NCBI GenBank assembly: GCA_039707655.1
Contig: CM077667.1
Location: 156,220,642 to 156,284,641 of the forward strand
Direction: 5' to 3'
Origin: Elymus sibiricus
Taxonomy: Eukaryota > Streptophyta > Magnoliopsida > Poales > Poaceae
Length of the DNA: 64,000 bases
Every line of letters starts with the position of its first letter. Position 1 is the stretch's first letter. The translations under genes were made by a program, and so were the position numbers. Below are positions 43,433 through 54,266 of the stretch, piece after piece. The notes beneath the pieces are model-generated. The model saw only the letters and a program-made list of their open reading frames with translations, was not told the DNA's origin and made no database searches.

Positions 43433-44338
43433 TGTCGGATTTCGGGATCCGCAAAACCCCAAAGGTTTGAACACAGGGGCGAGTGCGAAGATCCCCTGCA
43501 GCCTCCCCCCACCTAGGTTCGCTACTCGATGGTTACTACAGCGAACTCGCACGATGACGAGGAAGAAGATGAACACGGTGGTTTATCCAGGTTCGGGCCG
43601 CTACGAAGCGTAATACCCTACTCCTGCTTTGGTGGATTTCCTCTTGGGGAGGTGTGGTGGATGAATTAATACAGTGGTGAGCGGCCTCGTGAGGGCGCTC
43701 GCGTGGTGTTCTTGGCCTTCTGCTGCCTTGTGTTTCCGTCGAGTGGTTGAGTCGAATCCCCTCTCTATGGTGCAACCTAGCCTCTATATATAGCAGTGGC
43801 CCGGGTCCTCTTCCCTTATCGCAATGGCGGGAAGGGATCACACAACGGCCAAATTTGGAGGGGGACAGGAGTACATCCCCGCCCTGTCCAAAGGTGGTCT
43901 TCGCCTGGAAAGTAGCTATCAATGATGCAGAGGTGGGCTCGGCGATGACATCCGCCCGGCGGGGCTCGTGGTCGTGGTCTTGTTGCACTAGAATGGAAAC
44001 CTTTGGGGGGCGCTTTGGGAACCCGCGTACGTCCCTGCTCCCTTTGCACAAAAGGGGAAACTGCACCGCCTGGCGCGCTGGCACCCGCCTGTCCTTCCTT
44101 GCGTCATCCTTGACTCCTGAGGCCGGGTTCTGCATAGAGATCTCCGCTACTCCGGCGGGGGCCTGAGGAGGCCCACCCCCTGCTGGTCTTGGCGCAGTTC
44201 TTCCTCGCGAGCCTGGGACCCTCGCGAGGGCCTTGTCTTGAGTGAAGTCGCGCCAGGCCATGCTTGGCTGACGTGGTGGGCCATGCCCTGGGCCGCAGGC
44301 AGGCAGATCTAGGTAACCCCGTTCCCAGAACGCTGACA
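43433..44338 (-). repeat. 3' LTR of family C copy 'c' (906 bp)
   Basis: On the plus strand TGTCGGATTTCGGGAT ... CCAGAACGCTGACA. TATA on the minus strand near CTATATATAG (43787-43796). The adjoining minus-strand sequence GGGCCCGGGGGCTTC (44339-44353) is the polypurine tract. Confidence 0.93.
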
Positions 44339-44647
44339 GAAGCCCCCGGGCCCAAGGCGCGCTCGAGCCGGCTTCCGGGCTAAGCCTTGTGGAAGGCCTG
44401 AAGCACCGCGGGCCCCAAACGCCTGCGGGCCAGGCTGGCGCGCATCGTGCGGTTGATGTCGGGCGTCCAACGTCCCTTCGGCCACCGCCCGAATCGACAA
44501 AAGCCTGACTTCCAGTGCCGAGCCATTACTGCTTTCCTCTTCTACGCACCTGCTCTTACTCCCAGATCCTCATCCTTAGCAGAGACCTCTCCAGATCCGG
44601 GGCTGCTCCATCCTCCTCCTTGCCACATCGGTCCAGCGATCTTCCCG

Positions 44648-45218
44648 ATGACTCCCACCGGCAAGCCGAAGCCAGAGGTCCAGAGCTCAGCCTTCGCTCC
44701 CATCTCACCGGCGCTTTTGGAATCCACCATTGCCAAGGACGGAGACCTCGTCCCGGTGCTCCCGTCGACGGCGGACGAGACCAACGAGTGTGGGCGTACC
44801 TTGATATGGGGCGGTTCCTCGGAGAAGCGGCCCTCTTCCAGGTCGGCCTATCCTTTCTTCCTCCATAGCGTCTTCGCCGTGCTCGTCCCACCTTTCTCCG
44901 CGTTCTTCACCGCCATCCTCGACCACTACGGGATTCAGACCCTTCATCTCCAGCCCAACTCCATCCTGCTCTTGTCCGTCTTCGCCTTCTACTGCGAGGC
45001 TTTGGTTGGCGTGAAGCCTTCGGTGGCCCACTTCCGACATTTCTTCAGCTTGCGCGTGCACGACGGTGCTCAGCGGTCGGCGTGCATCTCCTTCGTCGCG
45101 GTCCAGAGCTGTAACATGCTCTTAAAGGCTGGGAAGAAGGTGGAGAACTTCAGGCACCGCAGGGTCTTCATGGATCTCAGTAGCTCCAACCCCCGCTTGG
45201 ATCTGCCGAAGGGGCTGT
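44648..45218 (+). pseudogene. antisense ORF of family C copy 'c', N-terminal part
   Basis: Opposite to the element's sense strand. ATG at 44648 (MTPTGKPKPEVQSSAF) matches the start in copy 'a'; an open frame runs further upstream to 44447 but is not conserved. Motifs: STIAKDGDLVPVLPSTADET, AYPFFLHSVFAVLVPPFSAF, LQPNSILLLSVFAFYCEALV, AGKKVENFRHRRVFMDLSSS. This matches, from memory, the plant 'putative gypsy type transposon' (Transposase_28-like) domain. It begins only ~310 bases from the 3' LTR and is read away from it. It is cut at 45218 by the nested element and continues at 51974. Confidence 0.75.
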
Positions 45219-46802
45219 TGATACGTCTCCAACGTATCTATCATTTTTTATTGTTCCATGCTATTATATTATCTGTTTTGGATGTTTTATATGCATTAAT
45301 ATGCTATTTTATATTATTTTTGGGACTAACCTATTAATCTAGAGCCTAGTGCCAGTTTCTGTTTTTTCCATGTTTTTGAGTATTGCAGATAAGGAATATT
45401 AAACGGAGTCCAAACAGAATAAAATCTTCAGAATGATTTTTCTTGGACCAGAAGAAACCTGCCAGACTTGGAGATGAAGGCAGGAGACCTGTCGTGGTGT
45501 CACAAGCCACCAGGGCGCGCCCTGGGGGGGCGCCCTACTGGCTTGTGGCCCCATGGCAGCCCTCCTAACCCTATTCTTCGGCCTATAAATTCCCAAATAT
45601 TCCCTGGATACTTAAAGAGCCACGAAAATACTTTTCCGCTGCCAGAAGCCTCTGTTCCCGTGAGATCCAATCTTGGAGCCTTTTACGGTAATCTGCCGGA
45701 GGGGGATTCGATCACGGAGGGCATCTACATCAACTCCATTGCCCCTCCGATGATGCGTGAGTTGTTTACCACAGACCTTCGGGTCCATAGCTAGTAGCTA
45801 GATGGCTTCTTCTCTCTCTTTGTTCTTCAATACCATGTTCTTCATGATCTTCATGGAGATCTATCCGATGTAATACTCTTTTGCGGTGTGTTTGTCGAGA
45901 TCCGATGAATTGTGGGTTTATGTTCAGATTATCTATGAATATTATTTGAGTCTTTTCTGATTTCTTATATTCATGATTTCATATCTTTGCAAGTCTCTTC
46001 GAGTTATTGGTTTGGTTTGGCCAACCAGATTGGTAATTCTTGCAATGGGAGAAGTGCTTAGTTTTGGGTTCAATCTTGCGGTGTCCTCACCCAGTGACAA
46101 AGTAGGGGTAGCGAGGCACGTATTGTATTGTTGCCATCCAGGATAAAAAGATGGGGTTTTCATCATATTGCTTGAGTTTATCCCCCTACATCATGGCATC
46201 TTACCTAATGCGTTACTCTGTTCTTCATGAACTTAATACTCTAGATGCAGGCAGGAGTCGGTCGATGTGTGGAGTAATAGTAGTAGATGCAGAATCGTTT
46301 CGGTCTACTTGACACGGATGTGATGCCTATATGCATAATCATTGCCTTGGATATCTTCATAATTATTCGCTTTTCTATCAATTGCTCGACAGTAATTGGT
46401 TCACCCACCGTATTATTTGCCTTCATGAGAGAAGCCTCTAGTGAAACCTATGGCTCCCGGGTCTATTTTCCATATTATATTTTCAGATCTACAAACTAAA
46501 AATACCAAAAATATCTTGCTTCAATCTTTTTACTTTTAACTTTACTTTCCGTTCTAGCAATCCGATCTATCTATCTCTATCAGATCTCATCCTTCCAAGT
46601 AACCGTGAAGGGATTGACAACCGCTTTATAGCGTTGGGTGCAAGTGTTTGATTCTTTGTGTAGGTACATCTATTGGGCACTTGCTTGTATCTCCTACTGG
46701 ATTGATACCTTGGTTCTCAACAACTGAGGGAAATACTTATCTACTTTGCTGCATCACCATTTCCTCTTCAAGGGAAAACCAACGCATGCTCAAGAAGTAG
46801 CA
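45219..46802 (+). repeat. 5' LTR of the non-autonomous element (1584 bp)
   Basis: TGATACGTCTCCAACG ... AAGAAGTAGCA. A GC-rich palindrome (45501-45548, GCCACCAGGGCGCGCC) precedes a TATA box GCCTATAAATTCCC at 45581. Confidence 0.92.
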
Positions 46803-47014
46803 AGAAGGATTTCTCGCGCCGTTGCCGTGGAGATCTACATCAAGCCTACCAAGTACCCATCACAAACTCATCTCTTGCATTTACATTAGTTGCCATTTGC
46901 CTCTCGTTTTCCTCTCCCCCACTTCTAAAACGATTTTCGAAAATATTTGCCTTTTTATTCGCCCTCTTTTTCGTTTGCCCTTCTTCTCGTCAGATCTCTT
47001 GTTTGCTTGACACC

Positions 47015-47710
47015 ATGAGTGATTTCGGTATGGCAGAAACGGATGACGGCAGGACACCTAAAATTGGACGTCCTGCCAATCTTGATTCTAAAACTTTCGT
47101 TTTGGGGCAAGGGAACGTTATAGGAAAAGAAACTATTCAAGAGTTTTTTTATTGCGTTGGGAATTTGACTCTCGATGATACCTCTATTCTGAAAAGAACT
47201 AAATCTTATGCGGAAGCTATCTCGGCGTTGGTTCTAAAACTTGAAAATAGATTTATTCATACCCATCCTACCTTGCAAAGATTGTTTTATGAGTTACCCG
47301 TCATTAAGAATCTTAAGGCTAAGAAGTTGGCCACCCTTGTTCTCATGCATGAATTTGATCATATAATACGGGAAGTTAGGGAGATCTTTGACTTTTATGG
47401 TATGAACCGTGAAAAAACGGTAATAGGAGAAATCCTTTACAATAGTGACAACATGATGAGATATTTGCTTGGAAATAATCAAATCTTTGATGATAATCTC
47501 AAAAAGGAAGTCCCCGTTTTAGACATGATCCAACATGTTTTCAATGATGTGAACCAACAATATTCGTGGATCGTGGCCGGTAATCAAAGGTGTTACGTAG
47601 AGGGACAACTTGATAATGCTAAGGTTGCTATGGATGAGTTGTTTCAAGTTCTATTTGCAAAACCCCTTGACAAAAATTCTACATCCAATACCAAGGATGA
47701 CAATACCTAG
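47015..47710 (+). CDS. lone 231-aa ORF of the non-autonomous Athila-type element
   Basis: The open frame extends to 47003, but the first ATG is at 47015 (MSDFGMAETDDGRTPKIGRP), about 180 bases inside the primer site. It is uninterrupted to TAG. The protein is mostly helical-looking with charged residues (KRTKSYAEAISALVLKLENR, KNLKAKKLATLVLMHEFDHI, VAMDELFQVLFAKP). I see no protease, polymerase or zinc motif. By position it replaces gag. It may be a gag-derived or acquired protein needed for packaging, or it may simply be conserved within the family. The TAG is followed by GGGGGCGTTAAACAATAGCG, a sequence that I recall following ORFs in related Triticeae elements. Confidence 0.75.
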   Translation: MSDFGMAETDDGRTPKIGRPANLDSKTFVLGQGNVIGKETIQEFFYCVGNLTLDDTSILKRTKSYAEAISALVLKLENRFIHTHPTLQRLFYELPVIKNLKAKKLATLVLMHEFDHIIREVREIFDFYGMNREKTVIGEILYNSDNMMRYLLGNNQIFDDNLKKEVPVLDMIQHVFNDVNQQYSWIVAGNQRCYVEGQLDNAKVAMDELFQVLFAKPLDKNSTSNTKDDNT

Positions 47711-50383
47711 ATCTATTGCGTTATGCCTAGCTGGGGGCGTTAAACAATAGCGCTTGTTGGGAGGCAACCCAATTTTATTTTTATGCTTTTGTTTTTGCTT
47801 CTGTTTTTGAGTTTTCCACACATTATTACCTCTATAATAATTGTGTTTTCTTGTTTAAATTAGTGTTTGAGCCAAGTAAGACCTTTGGGATGGTCTACGG
47901 TGTTTGTGATTTGATTTTGCTGAAAAACTGAAACTTTTTCTCTCAGTCCAGGAGTTTTGTAAATTCACTGGAACGTGATTTTGATCTGAAATTTTTACAC
48001 AAGATTGATATACAAATTTCCCTGATTTTACTATTTTTTCAGAATTTTTGGAGTTACAGAAGTATTCGAAGTCTATAGATTGCTACAGACTCTTCTGTTT
48101 TTGACAGATTCTGTTTTCTTTGTGTTGTTTGCTTATTTTGATGTATCTATGGGTTGTATCGGGGGGTATGAACCATGGAGAAGTTGGAATACAGTAAATA
48201 TTACACCGATATAAATAAAGAATGAGTTCACAACAGTACCTAAAGTGGTGATTTATTTTTCTTATACTAACGGATCTCATGAGTTTTCTGTTGAGTTTTG
48301 TGTTGTGAAGTTTTCAAGTTTTGGGTAAAGATTTGATGGACTATGGAATAAGGAGTGGCAAGAGCCTAAGATTGGGGATGCCCAAGGCACCCCGAGCCAT
48401 ATTCAAGGATACCAAAAAGCCTAAGCTTGGGGATGCCCCGGAAGGCATCCCCTCTTTCGTCTTCAATCTATCGGTAAATTTACTTGAGGCTATATTTTTA
48501 TTCACCACATGATATGTGTTTTGCTTGGAGCGTCTTGTTTGATATGAGTCTTTGCTTTTTAGTTTGCCACAATCATCCTTTCTGCACACATCTTTTTGAG
48601 AGGGACACGCTGAATCGTGAATTTATTAGAATACTCTATATGCTTCACTTATATCTTTTGAGCTAGGCAATGTTGCTCTAGTACTTCACTTATATCTTTT
48701 TAGAGCACGGTGGTGTTATATTTTATAGAAATTATTGAACACTCGTACCTCACTTATATTATTTTGAGAGTCTTTAAACAGCATGGTAATTGGTTTAGGT
48801 TGTGAATTTGGTCCTAATATAATGGGCATCCAAGAGGGATATAATAAAAACTTTCATATAAAGTGCATTGAATACTATGAGAAGTTTGATTCCTTGCATA
48901 TAGTTTTGAGATATAGAGATGGTAATATGAGAGTCATGCTAGTGAGTAGTTGTGAATTGGAGAAATATTTGTGTTGAAGTTTGTGATTCCCGTAGCATGC
49001 ACATATGGTGAACCGTTATGTAACGAAGTCGGAGCATGATTTGTTTAATGATTGTCAACCTTTGTGTGAGGGTCGGGAGCGCGCGATGGTTAACTCCAAC
49101 CAACCTCTCCCCTAGGAGCATGCGTCTAATACTTTGCTTCGATAACTAATAGACTTTTGCAATAAGTATGTGAGTTCTTTATGACTAATGTTGAGTCCAT
49201 GGATTATACGCACTCTCACCCTTCCACCTTTGCTAGCCTCTCTAGTACCGCGCAACTTTCGCCGGTGCATCAAACCCACCTTCCTCAAAACAGCCACCAT
49301 ATACTTTCCTCAAAACAGCCACCATACCTACCTATTATGGCATTTCGATAGCCATTCCGAGATATATTGCCATGCAACTTCCACCGTTCCGTTTTTCATG
49401 ACATGCACCATCACTTTCATATTGCATATAGAGTCATGTTTTGTTCTAGGTATCGAGTTGTAAGTAAATAAAAGTGTGATGATTTTCATTATTAGAGCAT
49501 TTGTCCCGTGGGAGAAAAGGATGATGGAACTATGAATCCCTCACAAGTTGGGATGAGTCTCCGGACTTTATAAATAATAAAAAAGGCCAATGAAGCCCAA
49601 ATAAAAAAAATAGGCCAAAGATGCCCACCAAAATAAAAAAAAGGGAGAGAAAAAAAATGAGAGAAAGAGAGAAGGGACAATGCTACTATCTTTTTCCACA
49701 CTTGTGCTTCAAAGTAGCACCATGATCTTGATGATAGAGAGTCTCCTATTTTGTCACTTTCATATAGCTAGTGGAATTTTTCATCATATGCACAACCACT
49801 TAGTTCCTTTTTGAGCCTTTCATACACTTATAGCTCTGGTGCACCCGTTGCATGGCAATCCCTACTCACTCACATTGATATCTATTGATGGGCATCTCCA
49901 TAGCCCGTTGATATGCCTAGTTGCTGTGAGACTATCTTCTCCTTTTTCCCTTGCACCTCCACCATATTCTATTCCACCTATAGTGCTATATCCATGGCTC
50001 ACGCTCATGTATTGCGTGAGAGTTGAAAAGGTTTGAGAACATATAAAGTGTGAAACAATTGCTTGACTTGTCATCGGGGTTTTGCATGATTTAGATACTT
50101 TGTGTGGGGAAGATGGAGCATAGCCAGACCATATGATTTTGTAGGGATAACTTTCTAAGGCCATGTTATTTCGAAAGGACACAATTGCCTCGTTGGTGTG
50201 CTCGAAGTATTACTGTTTTTATGTCAATATTAGACTTTTGTTTTGAATCTTATGGATCTGAATATTCATGCCACCATAAAGAATATTACATGGATAAATA
50301 TGTTAGGTAGCATTCCACATCAAAAATTCTGTTTTTATCATTTACCTACTCGAGGACGAGCAGGAATTAAGCTTGGGGATGCT
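47711..50383 (+). other. non-coding interior of the non-autonomous element, ending in a purine tract
   Basis: 2.7 kb without a convincing gene. Purine-rich motifs CTAAGCTTGGGGATGCC recur at about 48365, 48420 and 50368-50383; the last abuts the 3' LTR and is the priming tract. An A/G-rich stretch lies at about 49580-49680. Confidence 0.65.
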
Positions 50384-51968
50384 TGATACGTCTCCAACGT
50401 ATCTATAATTTTTGATTGTTCCATGCTATTATATTATCTGTTTTGGATGTTTTATATGCATTAATATGCTATTTTATATTATTTTTGGGACTAACCTATT
50501 AATCTAGAGCTTAGTACCAGTTTCTGTTTTTTCCATGTTTTTGAGTATTGCAGATAAGGAATATTAAACGGAGTCCAAACAGAATAAAATCTTCAGAATG
50601 ATTTTTCTTGGACCAGAAGAAACCTGCCAGACTTGGAGATGAAGGCAGGAGACCTGCCGTGGTGTCACAAGCCACCAGGGCGCGCCCTAGGGGGGCGCCC
50701 TACTGGCTTGTGGCCCCATGGCATACCTCCTAACCCTATTCTTCGGCCTATAAATTCCCAGATGTTCCCTGGATACTTAAAGAGCCACGAAAATACTTTT
50801 CCGCTGCCAGAAGCCTCTGTTCCCATGAGATCCAATCTTGGAGCCTTTTCCGGTAATCTGCCGGAGGGGGATTCGATCACGGAGGGCATCTACATCAACT
50901 CCATTGCCCCTCCGATGATGCGTGAGTTGTTTACCACAGACCTTCGGGTCCATAGCTAGTAGCTAGATGGCTTCTTCTCTCTCTTTGTTCTTCAATACCA
51001 TGTTCTTCATGATCTTCATGGAGATCTATCCGATGTAATACTCTTTTGCGGTGTGTTTGTCGAGATCCGATGAATTGTGGGTTTATGTTCAGATTATCTA
51101 TGAATATTATTTTGAGTCTTTTCTGAATTCTTATATTCATGATTTCATATCTTTGCAAGTCTCTTCGAGTTATTGGTTTGGTTTGGCCAACCAGATTGGT
51201 AATTCTTGCAATGGGAGAAGTGCTTAGTTTTGGGTTCAATCTTGCGGTGTCCTCACCCAGTGACAAAGTAGGGGTAGCGAGGCACGTATTGTATTGTTGC
51301 CATCCAGGATAAAAAGATGGGGTTTTCATCATATTGCTTGAGTTTATCCCCCTACATCATGGCATCTTACCTAATGCGTTACTCTGTTCTTCATGAACTT
51401 AATACTCTAGATGCAGGCAGGAGTCGGTCGATGTGTGGAGTAAAACTAGTAGATGCAGAATCGTTTCGGTCTACTTGACATGGACGTGATGCCTATATGC
51501 ATAATCATTGCCTTGGATATCTTCATAATTATTCGCTTTTCTATCAATTGCTCGACAGTAATTTGTTCACCCACCGTATTATTTGCCTTCATGAGAGAAG
51601 CCTCTAGTGAAACCTATGGCTCCCGGGTCTATTTTCCATATTATATTTTCAGATCTACAAACTAAAAATACCAAAAATATCTTGCTTCAATCTTTTTACT
51701 TTTAACTTTACTTTCCGTTCTAGCAATCCTATCTATCTATCTCTATCAGATCTCATCCTTGCAAGTAACCGTGAAGGGATTGACAACCCCTTTATAGCGT
51801 TGGGTGCAAGTGTTTGATTCTTTGTGTAGGTACATCTATTGGGGACTTGCTTGTATCTCCTACTGGATTGATACCTTGGTTCTCAACAACTAAGGGAAAT
51901 ACTTATCTACTTTGCTGCATCACCCTTTCCTCTTCAAGGGAAAACCAACGCATGCTCAAGAAGTAGCA
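50384..51968 (+). repeat. 3' LTR of the non-autonomous element (1585 bp)
   Basis: TGATACGTCTCCAACG ... AAGAAGTAGCA. The palindrome lies at 50665-50713 with the TATA region at about 50748. Confidence 0.92.
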
Positions 51969-51973
51969 GCTGT

Positions 51974-52819
51974 CGGAGAAGACCCCCGGACCAAGCCCGT
52001 CCTGGAGCAGATTACTCATGATATCAGTGCCAGGAAGCTGACTGGGGGGATGATAGTGAAGGAGTTCTTGACGCAGCACCTGGCGCCCCTCCAGTCCCAT
52101 TCTAGGCCCTTGTGGGACTACCAGGGCAGCGGCGACAACCTCAGGCTTCGGTCCGCCCACATAACCCCCGAGGAATTGAACAGGGCTATGGCAATCCTGC
52201 TAAACGGTAACCCCAGCGATCTCCCCGACACCTACGCCCCGCTGTACCACCGCGACGACGTAGCCGATTTGGTCGCCGAGATGCCTGTCTTCAACGAACT
52301 ATGGTTCTCCCCAGCTGAGGGCCTCGGCTCCCCTATGATGGTGTCCTCCGGCGACACCACGACCGGGGAGGATTCGGAGAAGACAGCAGATGACGATCTG
52401 CTGGGGGCGTCTCCCCCGTCGTAGAGCATGATCTTGCGCGACCTCAAGGAAGATGACGATGTTGGCGAAGTTTCTGCTACACACTCTCCTTGCCGTGCCA
52501 AGGTCCTCAAGGGGCAAGGACCGGCTCCTCGTGCCACACGGTCCGCCTGCCTGGCGACCCCCAGGAAGCGCGGGGTGGAGTCTCCTCCGGTGCGCCCTGC
52601 CCCCGCCGGCAAGGCTGTTGAGGTGCTGGCCTCGTCCCCGCCCGAATCGCGGCTTGCCGGCGAGGTGGGCGAGGCCGGGGCCATGGCGATCCCTCCAGCG
52701 GCTGCCCTTGCGGACAATGCCCCTGCTCCCCAGCATGGTGGTGCCCTCACCGAGAAGGGCGAGGGCGCCCCTATCGTCGTCGGAGTGGAGAGGAAGAGGA
52801 AGTGGGTCGATGTTGAAGA
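51974..52819 (+). pseudogene. antisense ORF of family C copy 'c', rest of exon 1
   Basis: After the insertion the protein resumes: RTKPVLEQITHDISARKLTG, GMIVKEFLTQHLAPLQSHSR, LPDTYAPLYHRDDVADLVAE, MMVSSGDTTTGEDSEKTADD. A TAG near 52424 is followed by the same frame (MILRDLKEDDDVGEVSATHS, then a basic Pro/Ala-rich tract and VERKRKWVDVEE). Exon 1 ends at the donor GAAGA/GTAAGT. Compared with copy 'a', a short segment at the insertion point is missing. Confidence 0.72.
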
Positions 52820-52894
52820 GTAAGTAATCCGGCTCGGCCTTGGTCGCCTGCCGGTAGCTTGAGTATTGATGACTTTCCTTCGCTTGGTAACCAG
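52820..52894 (+). other. intron of the family C antisense ORF (75 bp)
   Basis: Donor GTAAGTAATC, acceptor CTTGGTAACCAG. It joins the acidic exon 1 end to the KMRKKKAGVKPK start of exon 2, exactly as in copy 'a' (17574-17499). Confidence 0.65.
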
Positions 52895-54266
52895 GAACGC
52901 CGCCGCGCTGAAGATGAGGAAGAAGAAGGCGGGCGTCAAGCCGAAGGCATCTTCCGATGCACCGCCGGCTCCTGTCGCCCTGCCGACGCCTAACAAGGCG
53001 CCTGTCGCCGAGAGGGTGGGGGCTCTCGAGGCAACCCTCCTGGTCACCGCCGCGGAGCCCTCCGAGCCCCCAATGCCTGTTGGCGTGGTCGCTCCTGCCC
53101 TCGAGGGCGCGTCGGTGCCGCTGTCCGGAGGGCCAGCCCCCGAGGGCCTGCCGCCCGTGGATCCGCATGTATCCGTCTTGCCCGTGGTCGCTACGCAGCC
53201 TCCGGAGCCTCCTGCTCCTCGTGCTACTGTCTCCGAGGGGACGTCGCCTATGATCGCGCAGGCGACTCCTCCGGAGGAGGTCTTGATGCCTTCGTCGCGC
53301 GGTCTCGACGTCCTGGACGAGGCCTTCACCGCTCTGGGTCAAGTTCGGGACGCCCTTGCGGGTACCTGCAATCGCCTCGCGAGTGGGCGCCTGGGGCTCC
53401 TCTCCGGTGGCTCCAGGCCGACGCCTCTACCGTGGCGGTCTGGGGCCAGGCCGAGGCCGCCGTGGCAAAGAGCGAGAAGGAGGACGCGTCGGCCAGGGGA
53501 GGCTGCGCTGACCGACGCGACGTCTGCTGCTGGGCATTGTGAAGAGGCGGAGTCCCGCTTGAAGGTTCTTCAGGAGGAGAAGTCCGCGCTTGTGGAGCAG
53601 CTGCATCAGCAGGGAGAAGGCTTCAAGACCTGCAAGGCCCAGCTTGCCGATCGGGACTCCGAGCTGAGTCAGGCAATGGCCGATTGTGCCGCGGAGCGAG
53701 AGCGCCTGGACGCGTGGGAAAGGGAGGTTGCCCTGGAAAAGGCCCGGCTTGAAACTAGGGAAAAGGCTCTAACTGAGGCCGAGGAGAAAAAGGCCCCGGA
53801 AGTCAGTGCCCTTCCCCCCGTCGAGCTCAGGCTTCGCCAAGCACTCCAGTACCTCTGCTGGGAAGGATTTACGGAACCCCTGGTGGCTCCGGAGAGCGAC
53901 TTCGCGGAGCTCGCTTTGAAGCTCGTGGAAGCGCTGGAGGGCGCCATTGCCAAGGTGGAGGGGGTCTTGGAGAGCGAGTGCCGCGACCTCTTTTCTGAGT
54001 CCGCGACGCGCGTCTTCAGCCACCTTCACCTTCATGAGCCGGGGTTTGACTTCGACTCTGTGATCCGCCCGGTCGCCCCCGAGGTCCGCAGCAGCACTGT
54101 GGCGGCAGTGAAGGGCGCCATGGAGGCGCTGGTGAAGAAGTTCACCCGCGTCACCGTTCCTCCGCCCCCTGAGGTTGCAGGGGTTAGTGGCGAAGAAGAT
54201 GACGCCAGCGATGTCGACGACGAATTCCCCACGGATGGGACGAGTGGTGGCGGAGGCTCCTCCTGA
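52895..54266 (+). pseudogene. antisense ORF of family C copy 'c', exon 2 (coiled coil)
   Basis: Open to TGA at 54264. Order: basic KMRKKKAGVKPK, Pro/Ala-rich linker, an out-of-frame stretch around 53400-53510 (Arg/Pro-rich, where copy 'b' reads LQADASAVAVWSQAEATAAE), then a coiled coil (RLKVLQEEKSALVEQLHQQG, LETREKALTEAEEKKA). The conserved end domain (EGFTEPLVAPESDFAELALK, RVFSHLHLHEPGFDFDSVIR) precedes an acidic Gly/Ser tail. Two compensating indels keep the long frame open. The C-terminal domain is the best conserved part across the three copies. Confidence 0.75.

Larger units (their letters stand above)
45219..51968 (+). mobile_element. Athila-type non-autonomous LTR element, 6.75 kb
   Basis: Perfect 5-bp duplication GCTGT (45214-45218 and 51969-51973). 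LTRs 45219-46802 and 50384-51968; a primer site close to the Athila type but with two changes (TCGCGCCGTTGCCGTGGA, about 46814-46831); a single ORF of 231 codons; no gag-pol. LTR termini and length match the solo LTR at 18137. By eye the two LTRs differ at ~25 positions (about 1.6%), so it is younger than its host. It resembles non-autonomous relatives of Sabrina/WHAM, such as Derami, but the name is unsure. Confidence 0.9.

Noticed and set aside
52232..53342. Minus-strand frames of 365 and 347 codons in copy 'c'
   Set aside because: Long only because the region is GC-rich; the plus strand carries the protein shared with copies 'a' and 'b' and the splice sites.
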